64,000 nucleotides of DNA from Caldilineaceae bacterium (GTDB lineage Bacteria > Chloroflexota > Anaerolineae > Caldilineales > Caldilineaceae), in assembly GCA_020846635.1 (NCBI GenBank), contig JADLDO010000024.1:1-64000 (forward strand), in the 5' to 3' direction. Under the pieces are notes generated by a model. It did not search any database, had not been told where the DNA came from, and saw only the letters and a program-made list of their open reading frames with translations. The translations under genes were made by a program, and so were the position numbers. Numbering within the stretch: the stretch's first letter is position 1; the number at the start of each line of letters is the position of its first letter. Below are positions 6,513 through 13,877 of this stretch, in pieces.

Positions 6513-7418
6513 TCATTGCGCTGCCAGCAGGGCGCGCACTGTGTCTTGCCACCAATCCTTGCCCGAACGGGGGTCCATAAACGAGCCGCTGTCGCGCACA
6601 GCAACCCGCACACTTTCACCGAATGCGGTGCCAATGCTCTCTGTGCGGCGCAGCCCTGGCAGGCTGGCGCGGCCCGCGTCGTCCATCTCCTCATAGCGTG
6701 CGAGCAAGTTGGGATCGACGCAGAAGTTTTCAACATGGACAACATAGCCGTGAGCGGGGGTATCTTCGCCCGTATAGACAAAGGTCAGCCGCGATGGCTC
6801 GGCATAGAGGACAAGGGCGATAAAGTTGCCGCCGATGTGGGCATTGCGTCCTGGTGGGTAGAGCGGCTCCGAGGGCAGCGTCGCCATTTCGACGAGGGTG
6901 ACTGCGGGATCATCAATCGGTTCACCCAGGCAGCCACCGGTGCGACAGGCCCAATCCCAATCATGCACTTGATGGATAGCCCGAAAGGCAGGCACGCGCA
7001 CAGGCTGGAAGAGATGCACTAATTGTGGAGCGTCGTCGTCGGTGGGGCCGTTAATGTTGATGAGTTCCAATGTGCCTGTCGTGGCTTTATAGCCGCGAAT
7101 AGACAGGTTCAGGTCAGGGTCAAGCAGGGGGGGAGGGTCCGGTCTGCGCGGTTCATTCAGGATGGGCAGCGTGTCATATTGATTGGTCGACGTCTCTGGG
7201 CAGCCGCTGATCTTCGCTGCCAGCCCGCCTGCGACCATCGGGATATGGAGTTGCACAGGAGGCAGGACAACGGTTGCCGGTGTGGACGTTTGCGCGCTGA
7301 GCGGAAGCGAACTGCTGATCGCTAACAAGAGAGTGCCGAGCAGCGTCCAATATCGTATTTGCCGCGAGAGGTTCTGCCGCGAAAGGTGCGTACCGGTTGT
7401 GTTGCGTACCAAAAACAT
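6513..7418 (-). CDS. Secreted hypothetical protein
   Basis: A 301-residue protein with a long N-region and a signal peptide core (WTLLGTLLLAISSSLPLSAQ, cleavage likely after SAQ). The mature part contains two cysteine-bearing loops (CRTGGCLGEP), an HIGGNFIALVLYAEPSRLTFVYT segment interpreted as beta strands, and GYVVHVENFCVDPNLL. This resembles conserved exported proteins of Chloroflexota whose function I cannot name; histidines in HIGGNF and GYVVH might bind a ligand or metal. It begins 3 nt after the flippase-like gene, and its AAGGA site lies in that gene's end, so it is the last gene of a four-gene operon (10,535 to 6,513). Confidence 0.7.
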   Translation of the reverse strand: MFLVRNTTGTHLSRQNLSRQIRYWTLLGTLLLAISSSLPLSAQTSTPATVVLPPVQLHIPMVAGGLAAKISGCPETSTNQYDTLPILNEPRRPDPPPLLDPDLNLSIRGYKATTGTLELININGPTDDDAPQLVHLFQPVRVPAFRAIHQVHDWDWACRTGGCLGEPIDDPAVTLVEMATLPSEPLYPPGRNAHIGGNFIALVLYAEPSRLTFVYTGEDTPAHGYVVHVENFCVDPNLLARYEEMDDAGRASLPGLRRTESIGTAFGESVRVAVRDSGSFMDPRSGKDWWQDTVRALLAAQ

Positions 7419-7421
7419 GAG

Positions 7422-8522
7422 CTATCCTTCAGAGATTGGTTGTGGGGTTGCTATTTCAGGCAATGGCTGTGCAGTTGCCGTCTCAGAATGGGGGCGTGCG
7501 GTTGCCGACCCGGTAAGAGGGCGTGCTGCCGGTGTTTGCCAGATGTGGGTTCCTCCCAATGCTAGGCCCAGCAAACCCAAGACCACATCACGCGCGCGGA
7601 TGACGACCGCAATGGCAATGCCGACGCTGGGGTCAATGCCTAGACTCTCCATCGCCAGAACCTGGCTGGCTTCGAGCGCACCGAGCGCGGCGGGTACGGG
7701 CAGCAAAATGGCGATGCGCGCGGCGAGCAGCGAGGTCATGGCTTGCAGAGGGGAGAGCGACAGCCCCAGCATCCAGGTCAGGAGCCAAAACTCCCCAATC
7801 ACACCCACCCAAATCAGGATGCTGACAAGCAGGGCCAGGCCGAGCGCGCGCGGGCGATGACGACAAAGCCAGATTGCCTGTGTCTCACTCTGGCGGAGCG
7901 CCTCAAACCAAGTATGCTTCGCCAGGGGACGGCGCAGGACTTTGCCTCCCCATGCCACCACGCCTGTCAACGGGTGGCGGCCCAGCCATAACGCCAGCAG
8001 CAAGCCAAAAGGGATGGCGAGCAGCAGCAATGCAGAGAGCGCCAATTGCTGTTTGATCCAGGGAGCCAGCCCACCCTGCGTCATGAGCAGCACCAGTACG
8101 CCGCCGCTCAAAACGGCAAAGTTGATCAACATCTCCAGCAGTTTGTCGAGCGTGACCGCGGCAATCGAAACCGGGGCGGGTGCGCCATGCCAGCGTGAGA
8201 CAGCATAGATTTGATAGGGTTCACCGCCGAAGTGCGCGGCAGGGGTGAAGTAGCTGATGCCGAAGGCGGTAAGGCGGTAGCCCAGCAGCCGCCAATAGGG
8301 GACACGCTCTCCTTGTGCGTCTAGCAGAAGCCACCAGCGCCCGCTAAAGGTCGCCAACAGCAGAAGGTTTACCGCGGCCAAGAGTAGAAGGTCGGTCCCT
8401 CGCAATTGGGCAAGGGTGGCAAGCGCGGCGCGTATCGAGATGGTGCGCGCCACCCAACCCAACAGGGCAAGGGTCAAAAAGAGCAGCAGTAGTCGTCGCC
8501 AGGGGAGGTTACGCAGGTTCAC
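7422..8522 (-). CDS. Flippase-like (LPG synthase transmembrane-type) membrane protein
   Basis: A 366-residue multi-spanning protein of the lysylphosphatidylglycerol synthase transmembrane-region/UPF0104 family. It shows about eight hydrophobic helices, the family-typical Y(R)LLGYRLTAFGISYFTPAAHFGGEPYQIYAV region, and late LPVPAALGALEASQVLAM. Such proteins act in membrane lipid or glycolipid translocation or as the membrane part of lipid aminoacylation; no aminoacyl-transferase domain is attached here. The C-terminus has a degenerate Thr/Pro/Ala repeat (TATAQPLPEIATPQP). The GTG start at 8522 overlaps the upstream stop (GTGA), showing translational coupling to the CDP-alcohol transferase and suggesting that it moves that enzyme's lipid product. 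Confidence 0.85.
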   Translation of the reverse strand: MNLRNLPWRRLLLLFLTLALLGWVARTISIRAALATLAQLRGTDLLLLAAVNLLLLATFSGRWWLLLDAQGERVPYWRLLGYRLTAFGISYFTPAAHFGGEPYQIYAVSRWHGAPAPVSIAAVTLDKLLEMLINFAVLSGGVLVLLMTQGGLAPWIKQQLALSALLLLAIPFGLLLALWLGRHPLTGVVAWGGKVLRRPLAKHTWFEALRQSETQAIWLCRHRPRALGLALLVSILIWVGVIGEFWLLTWMLGLSLSPLQAMTSLLAARIAILLPVPAALGALEASQVLAMESLGIDPSVGIAIAVVIRARDVVLGLLGLALGGTHIWQTPAARPLTGSATARPHSETATAQPLPEIATPQPISEG

Positions 8523-9769
8523 GCGTCCTGCCTTACACCAGGTCGTGTATGCAAAACCGGATCTTCAGGTCGCCAGAGCGCCCAGCGTCCGCTGCCCGCA
8601 TGGGTCACGATGGCCGCGGCCATAAAGAGCCACGCATTGTCTGACCAGTCGAGGCCATTGGCGGCGACATCCAGCCAGGCCAGCGCCATCAACGGCAGCG
8701 CAACCACCCGGCCCAGCACCCCCAGCAGCATGGCGATGGCCGCGGGGATGCAGACAAGCGCCAACAGCCAGAGCCAGAAGGTGGGGGCTGTCCAATGCAC
8801 AGATTGGAGATAGGGAAGCCAGGTGGGAAAAGTGGGGATTTCGCGCCCTAATAGGTACGCGGCCAGCCCAAAGCCAACGATACGTGCCAACAGCGGCAGC
8901 CATCCTTCCAATAAGTCCTTGACCAGGGCGCGCCCGCGCTGGTAACGCTCACTGGCAGGGTCGAGCGCGCCACTCACCACCAGCCAGTCGCGGCCAAAGC
9001 TGGCAAGCAGCGGCAGCGCAAAGATCGTCGCGGCCAGCGTCGAGAGCGGGGGGCGAAAGCTGGGCCAAAGCGCCAGGCTCAGAAAGCCGGTCTGGTAGCC
9101 GGCAACGATACGACGGTTGGCGCTGGGGGTCATCTCATAGACCGGGAGGCCGCGGCGGGTACGCAGCCAGATGCCAAAGATAAAAAGTTGGCGAGACAGG
9201 GCCAGTGGAAGATACCAAAGCGGCAGTGCGCCATATTGAATTCCCAGGAGGATGGCAATCAGCACGCCGAAGCCATCCAATTCCATATCGAGGATGCTGC
9301 CCAACTTCGTTTCATGCTGAGTGATGCGTGCGAGATACCCATCGAAATAATCCACCAGGCGAGCCACCGTATAGAGCAGCGCCGGCAGCCATGCCAGCCA
9401 GCCTGGTGGCCGCGGCGCAAAGAGAAAACCTGCCAGCAAAAAAAGCAGCAAGCCACAGATGAGCGTTAGGTCTGTGCCATAGCCAAAGGTGGGCAGCAGA
9501 TCGGTGGCAGCCGGAGGGTGGTTGTTGGGCAGAATCCACCAAAGAATAGAGAGCTCGATCAGCATGGTGAGGCCCGCCCAGCCCGACCACCAAAGCGCCC
9601 AGGCGGGCGTCCATGCGTTTCGCAGCAGCCAATAGCCGCCCAGCAGAAAAGCGCCATAGACCAACGCAGTGCCTGCCCAGCGCCAGCGCAATTGGCGCAG
9701 GGCAATCCGGTTGGTGGGTAGATTATCGGGTAGCTGTACCGCAGCAGAAGAACCGCGATGACCAAGCAT
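8519..9769 (-). CDS. CDP-alcohol phosphatidyltransferase, long form
   Basis: A 416-residue membrane enzyme. The CDP-alcohol phosphotransferase signature is intact: DYFDGYLARITQHETK, followed by LGSILDMELD, gives D-xx-DG-xx-AR-x8-G-xxx-D-xxx-D. These aspartates bind metal and CDP-alcohol in making phospholipids. The enzyme is about twice the usual length (around 200 residues). The extra C-terminal half has five or more hydrophobic segments (TFWLWLLALVCIPAAIAMLL and others), possibly a second membrane domain of unknown role. The gene is third from the operon's 3' end and is translationally coupled to the flippase-like gene. The exact head-group substrate cannot be told from sequence. Confidence 0.88.
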   Translation of the reverse strand: MLGHRGSSAAVQLPDNLPTNRIALRQLRWRWAGTALVYGAFLLGGYWLLRNAWTPAWALWWSGWAGLTMLIELSILWWILPNNHPPAATDLLPTFGYGTDLTLICGLLLFLLAGFLFAPRPPGWLAWLPALLYTVARLVDYFDGYLARITQHETKLGSILDMELDGFGVLIAILLGIQYGALPLWYLPLALSRQLFIFGIWLRTRRGLPVYEMTPSANRRIVAGYQTGFLSLALWPSFRPPLSTLAATIFALPLLASFGRDWLVVSGALDPASERYQRGRALVKDLLEGWLPLLARIVGFGLAAYLLGREIPTFPTWLPYLQSVHWTAPTFWLWLLALVCIPAAIAMLLGVLGRVVALPLMALAWLDVAANGLDWSDNAWLFMAAAIVTHAGSGRWALWRPEDPVLHTRPGVRQDA

Positions 9770-9788
9770 CTGAATGCCTATTCTTTTA

Positions 9789-10535
9789 CTATTCCGGGGC
9801 CGGTTGGGGTTGATTCAGGACTGAACCGCCCAGCGTAATCAAGGAAGCGCCAATCTGGCGCAAACAGCCATCCAGGTCGTTGTCGAGGCGACGGATGGGC
9901 AGCCAAAGCAACTCCCAGCGTTCGGAGCGGGGGCGTCTCTCTTGGGTCATGACCGTGGGGGGATCGGCGCAGACAATGCCCAAATTGCCGCCGCGTGCGC
10001 GCAGGGTAATGTCCACAGGCTGCTCATCTACCAGGCGATTCTTGAGCGGGCGCAGCCGGTTTGCCTTCAAGGCATCCCACAGCCGGTGGAAGGGGTCCTC
10101 CTGGGTGGGGATAAAGAGATCGCGTAGGTCGTTGGCATGGAGCAGCCGGTCAAAAGAGGTGTGGATAAAGGTGACGCGGCGCATGGTGGCCGATGGGATG
10201 GGCGATTCGAGCCGCTGCAGCGGGCCAAATTCGATGCGGAAATAGAAATCCTGGGCGCGCGGGTGATTCTCCTCATCGGGCAGTAACTCGCGGCGTGTGA
10301 GCAGACGATAGCGCCGAGTGGCTGCGTAATAGGTGATTGTTTGCGCTTCCGGCTCTTCACCAAAGGCCCCCGTTTGATAGAAGGCGAGATAATCGGCTCC
10401 CACCCGCGGCGGCGCGCTGCGTTGGGGGATGCGGTACCAGCCCTCAGCCGCGGCGTGGCGTAAATCTTCGGCATTGTTGAGGACGGCGACCAGGACTGTG
10501 CGCCGCTGCTGCACAGGATCAGAGTAGGTGGTCAT
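9789..10535 (-). CDS. Uncharacterised protein, possibly EVE/PUA-like
   Basis: A 248-residue soluble protein. The N-terminal part (LVAVLNNAEDLRHAAAEGWY, then VGADYLAFYQTGAFGEE and ITYYAATRRYRLLTR) has the spacing of aromatic and Gly residues seen in EVE/PUA-like modified-base binding domains, but this is a weak resemblance. The C-terminal part (RLWDALKANRLRPLKNRLVD, then GGNLGIVCADPP) is not recognised. It starts the four-gene leftward operon and ends 19 nt before the CDP-alcohol transferase gene. Apart from operon membership, nothing ties it to lipid metabolism. Confidence 0.65.
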   Translation of the reverse strand: MTTYSDPVQQRRTVLVAVLNNAEDLRHAAAEGWYRIPQRSAPPRVGADYLAFYQTGAFGEEPEAQTITYYAATRRYRLLTRRELLPDEENHPRAQDFYFRIEFGPLQRLESPIPSATMRRVTFIHTSFDRLLHANDLRDLFIPTQEDPFHRLWDALKANRLRPLKNRLVDEQPVDITLRARGGNLGIVCADPPTVMTQERRPRSERWELLWLPIRRLDNDLDGCLRQIGASLITLGGSVLNQPQPAPE

Positions 10536-10652
10536 GGGGCATCCAGAACCCTTATAAGACGATTTTGAGAAGAGAATGAGTGGCTCAGGTTATGCGTCAA
10601 TGATATATTCACCAGACCGCCCAGGGCTAAAGCCGCAGGGCTACCAAACAAC

Positions 10653-10702
10653 GCCCCCTCAACGGGGCTTCAAAAGTGCCTGTGGAGTCCCCTTGAGGGG
10701 GC
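10653..10702. repeat. Palindromic element (GCCCCCTSAACGGGGC family, copy 1)
   Basis: GCCCCCTCAACGGGG (left arm from 10653) pairs with CCCCTTGAGGGGGC (ending 10702). It is preceded by CCGCCCAGGGCTA (from 10,618), the same context as the copy at 23,690-23,740. It fills the gap between the operon start at 10,535 and the FkbM gene end at 10,747. Confidence 0.65.
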
Positions 10703-10746
10703 GACGTATTATAGCCGGATGGTTTTAACCTCCAGCTCTGGCGGCA

Positions 10747-11541
10747 CTAGGCATTTAACCGGCGCGCAAAGATGTCTCCCGATGCTCCATCCACAGGCAT
10801 CGTCGCCAGCGTCGAGCGCAGTTCGTCGGCGCTGACCCAAGTGGGTGACTGCCAGCGGTGCGCTTCGCCCAGCGTCCAGTTATAGCGGTATTCGCCTAGT
10901 TGGCCCAAACGCTCGATGCAAGCCAGCGCAATCGGCTGCGCCGCAGGGATGTACTCAAAAGAGATCAGGCGCAGCGGTTGTGAAAGGCCAGCCAAGACCT
11001 CCGCCTCAAAGCCTTCGACGTCGATCTTGCAGAAGGCGGGCACGCCATAGCGGGCGATGAGATCATCCAGCGTCGTGACGGTGACGCGTACTTCCTCCTC
11101 CCAGCGCACCGCAGCGAAGGAGTCCACCTGGCGCACAGCGTCCATCCATTGCGACGAGAGGGTGCTGACCGTTGGATTGCTGGGGCTGATGTGTAGGGTC
11201 ATTTGACCCGGCGCGGCTCCCACTGCTTCCTCCACCAATTCGATGTTGCGCTCATGCCCATAGAGACGACGCAGCAGGCGCATGCACGCCGGCTGTGGCT
11301 CCACCCCGACCACGCGCGCACCCAAGCGGCTCCAAACACTAATGCGGTTGCCCACATGCGCGCCAATATCAAAGCAGAGATCGCCGGGGCGAAGCAACTG
11401 TGCATAGAACGCCCGCATCCGCCGCAGTTGAAAGGGCTTGGCATAGTAGATCAGCAGCGAACGCAGCAACCCGATCCGCTGGCGGGTGTGCTGCAAGAAA
11501 TGAGCCACAGAATTTGGTTCCTCGCGCGTAAGCTCACTCAT
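10747..11541 (-). CDS. FkbM-family methyltransferase
   Basis: A 264-residue SAM-dependent methyltransferase of the FkbM type. LCFDIGAHVGNRISVWSRLG is motif I; VVGVEPQPACMRLLRR gives the acidic ribose-binding strand; FCKIDVEGFEAEVLAGL is the family hallmark (KxDVEG). FkbM enzymes O-methylate sugars or small molecules and are common in glycan and lipid biosynthesis. It is a single leftward gene between a palindromic repeat and a roughly 400-nt gap. ATG 11541 is adopted; no alternative start precedes the conserved core. Confidence 0.9.
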   Translation of the reverse strand: MSELTREEPNSVAHFLQHTRQRIGLLRSLLIYYAKPFQLRRMRAFYAQLLRPGDLCFDIGAHVGNRISVWSRLGARVVGVEPQPACMRLLRRLYGHERNIELVEEAVGAAPGQMTLHISPSNPTVSTLSSQWMDAVRQVDSFAAVRWEEEVRVTVTTLDDLIARYGVPAFCKIDVEGFEAEVLAGLSQPLRLISFEYIPAAQPIALACIERLGQLGEYRYNWTLGEAHRWQSPTWVSADELRSTLATMPVDGASGDIFARRLNA

Positions 11542-11937
11542 CCAAAGTGGGTGTGTGCTTCATAGGTGTGTATCACTCGTACAGGCATAGCGTTATCCGT
11601 CCTCACAAAGAAAGCGGCATCGTGCAATTGGCTCGTGACATTGTTGAGTGACGGTAATATAGCGCGGCTATAGATTTTCGACAACTGCTTTTTGACGTAC
11701 ATGATGTGGGAGTTTATAGCCTACCTCGCCGGAGCTGTTTGATCACGAAGGGGTGGAGATCCTGCTCATCAGCACAGATGAGAGCCTGAAAGCGTTAGGC
11801 GTTGACCTAGAGGCTGCAAACGAGGCGACAGAAAAGGATGCGGCCTACGTCTTCAAGGCGCTGCGTGTGCAACAGAACAGTCCGCCGAGAAGGAGAAGCC
11901 GCTCCTGCGCGGGCAGTGGCAGTAGCGCCATTGCTCT
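11542..11937. other. Gap with a possible gene remnant
   Basis: About 400 nt between the FkbM gene start and the 3' end of the permease gene. A rightward frame from GTG 11753, preceded by GAAGGG, encodes a protein-like stretch (EILLISTDESLKALGVDLEA, then an EATEKDAAYVFKAL helix) before running into arginine-rich antisense sequence of the permease. It may be a remnant of a lost gene; I do not recognise it. No terminator or RNA structure stands out. Confidence 0.3.
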
Positions 11938-12882
11938 CTATTCAAGCCGCTTCTTCAGTTTGGGGTCAAGGAAGTCGCGCAGGGCATCGCCCAACAGGTT
12001 TGCCGCCATGATGGCTACTGTAATGGCGACGCCCGGAAAGAGGACGAGCCACCAGGGCGGACGAAAGGAAGCCGCCAACACGCCACCCAACATATTGCCC
12101 CAACTCGACGCTGGGGGAGGAATGCCCATGCCGAGAAAGCTCAGGGCTGATTCGGCAAAGATCGCGCCGCCCAGATGCAGCGTGGCAACCACCAAGATCG
12201 CCGCAACGCATTGGGGCGCGACATGCTGGAACATGATGCGCCAGTGCGACGCGCCGATCATGCGCGCCGATTCTACATAGGCAGTTTCCTTGACGGAAAG
12301 CACAACGGAGCGGGTGATGCGGGTGGAGACGGGGATGCGCGTTATGGCAATGGCAATGATGACTGTGGTCAAGCCTGCACCGATGACAGCCAGGAGCAGG
12401 AGGGCCAGAATCAGTGCCGGGAAGGACATCAGCACATCGACGAGCCGCTGGCTTATCATATCGAAACGACCGCCGAAGTAGCCGCTGGCGATGCCCCAGA
12501 TGAACCCTAGCAGGTCGCCCAACAACACGGAACTGATACTTACAATCAAGGTGATCCGCGCGCCAAAGATGATGCGGCTTAAGACATCGCGTCCCAGATT
12601 GTCTGTCCCCAAGAGGTGAGCCGCCGAGGGCGCAGCCCGTACCGCTGCAAAATCTGCTTCGATTGGATCATAGGGGGCCAGGTAGGGGGCCAGGATTGCC
12701 ACGAAGATCAGCGTGATCCAGATGAACAGGGAGATCGCGCCGGTGGGAGATGAGCGCAGAAAACGCACGAAGCGGTCTGCCAGGCCACGCGGGGGTTCCG
12801 GGCGCGCCACCGTCTCTGCGAGCGAGAGCTTTTTGCCAACGCTGACGCCTCCGGTGGTTGTGGCGCTGCTGAGTTCACTCAT
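11938..12882 (-). CDS. Dpp/Opp-type ABC transporter permease (C subunit)
   Basis: A 314-residue inner membrane permease of the DppC/OppC family. It has an N-terminal cytoplasmic segment, a first helix (GAISLFIWITLIFVAILAPY), an HLLGTDNLGRDVLSRIIFGAR motif typical of C subunits, and the EAA-type coupling loop (ESARMIGASHWRIMFQHVAP). ATG 12882 overlaps the end of the B-subunit gene by 8 nt, so the two are co-translated. It works with the upstream B subunit and binding protein to import a peptide-, opine- or sugar-like solute. No ATP-binding subunit gene follows; the next gene leftward is an unrelated methyltransferase. Confidence 0.92.
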   Translation of the reverse strand: MSELSSATTTGGVSVGKKLSLAETVARPEPPRGLADRFVRFLRSSPTGAISLFIWITLIFVAILAPYLAPYDPIEADFAAVRAAPSAAHLLGTDNLGRDVLSRIIFGARITLIVSISSVLLGDLLGFIWGIASGYFGGRFDMISQRLVDVLMSFPALILALLLLAVIGAGLTTVIIAIAITRIPVSTRITRSVVLSVKETAYVESARMIGASHWRIMFQHVAPQCVAAILVVATLHLGGAIFAESALSFLGMGIPPPASSWGNMLGGVLAASFRPPWWLVLFPGVAITVAIMAANLLGDALRDFLDPKLKKRLE

Positions 12883-13834
12883 AGCGAATCCTCGGATCAA
12901 ACAGCCCGTAGCTGAGATCAACCACGAGGTTAATGACCGCAAAGATGATCCCATAGAGCAAGACGAGATTCTGGATCATCATCCAATCTCGTTCGGTCAG
13001 CGCCTGCACCAGCAGCGTGCCTAATCCGGGCACACCAAAGGCCCTCTCGACCGAGACCGCGCCGCCGAGCAGACCGCCCAGCGCCACCCCCGAAGTCGTG
13101 ATCACCGGCAGCATGGCATTCTTAAAGACATGTCGCCACATGATCATATGGTCAGCCAGCCCTTTGGCGCGTGCGGTGCGAATGTAGTCATCGTACATCA
13201 CCTCCAGCGCCGACGAGCGGGCCATGCGCGCGTTGGCAGCGGCAAGCCCCAAGCCAAGCGCTAGCGCGGGCAGCGAGGTCATTGAGAGATTTGCCAGGGG
13301 GTCTTCCCACAACTGTACAATCGTGAGGGGAGGACGCCAGGTGAAAAACAAGACCGTCCCCAGGACGATTAGCAGCCCGATCCAAAAGCTAGGCACTGCG
13401 ATAAAGATCGTAATCGAAACGCGCGAGATGTGATCAAAGAGCGAGTTGCGCCACATAGCGCTGAACATGCCAATGGGCACGCCGATGATCCAGGAGAAGA
13501 TGACTGCCATCAGCGCGATTTGACCCGTAATCGGCCCGCGCCGGAAGATCAGGTCGCGGATCGGCTCTTTGGTCCAGAAGGAGGAACCCAACTCGCCGCG
13601 TGCAATCTCCCCCATCCACTTGAAGTATTGCACATAGTAAGGCTGGTCAAGGCCCAAGCTGGCCCTGGCTGCCTGTAGCTCTTCCTCGCTTAGGACATAA
13701 TTGCCTGCCGCTTCCGAGGTGATCAGTGCCAACGGATCGCCGGGAAGCACACGCATGGTCAGGAAAATGAGGATCGTGATCCCCAACAGCGTGGGGATCA
13801 TGATCGCAAGGCGTTGTGAGATATAGCGGGACAT
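12875..13834 (-). CDS. Dpp/Opp-type ABC transporter permease (B subunit)
   Basis: A 319-residue permease of the DppB/OppB family. It begins MSRYISQRLAIMIPTLLGIT, followed by LTMRVLPGDPLALI (the conserved R-x-x-PGDP motif of B subunits). The coupling loop IRTARAKGLADHMIMWRHVF and the C-terminal AVINLVVDLSYGLFDPRIRYE, ending in the family's DPRIRY, are intact. It lies 43 nt downstream of the binding-protein gene and overlaps the C-subunit gene. Substrate unknown; the surrounding dehydratase and SDR suggest a sugar-acid or oligosaccharide role, since this family also moves sugars in many thermophiles and Chloroflexota. Confidence 0.92.
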   Translation of the reverse strand: MSRYISQRLAIMIPTLLGITILIFLTMRVLPGDPLALITSEAAGNYVLSEEELQAARASLGLDQPYYVQYFKWMGEIARGELGSSFWTKEPIRDLIFRRGPITGQIALMAVIFSWIIGVPIGMFSAMWRNSLFDHISRVSITIFIAVPSFWIGLLIVLGTVLFFTWRPPLTIVQLWEDPLANLSMTSLPALALGLGLAAANARMARSSALEVMYDDYIRTARAKGLADHMIMWRHVFKNAMLPVITTSGVALGGLLGGAVSVERAFGVPGLGTLLVQALTERDWMMIQNLVLLYGIIFAVINLVVDLSYGLFDPRIRYE

Positions 13835-13877
13835 CAGCGTATCCTATTGGGGGCAACTTTTCTACGTATACATCGAG

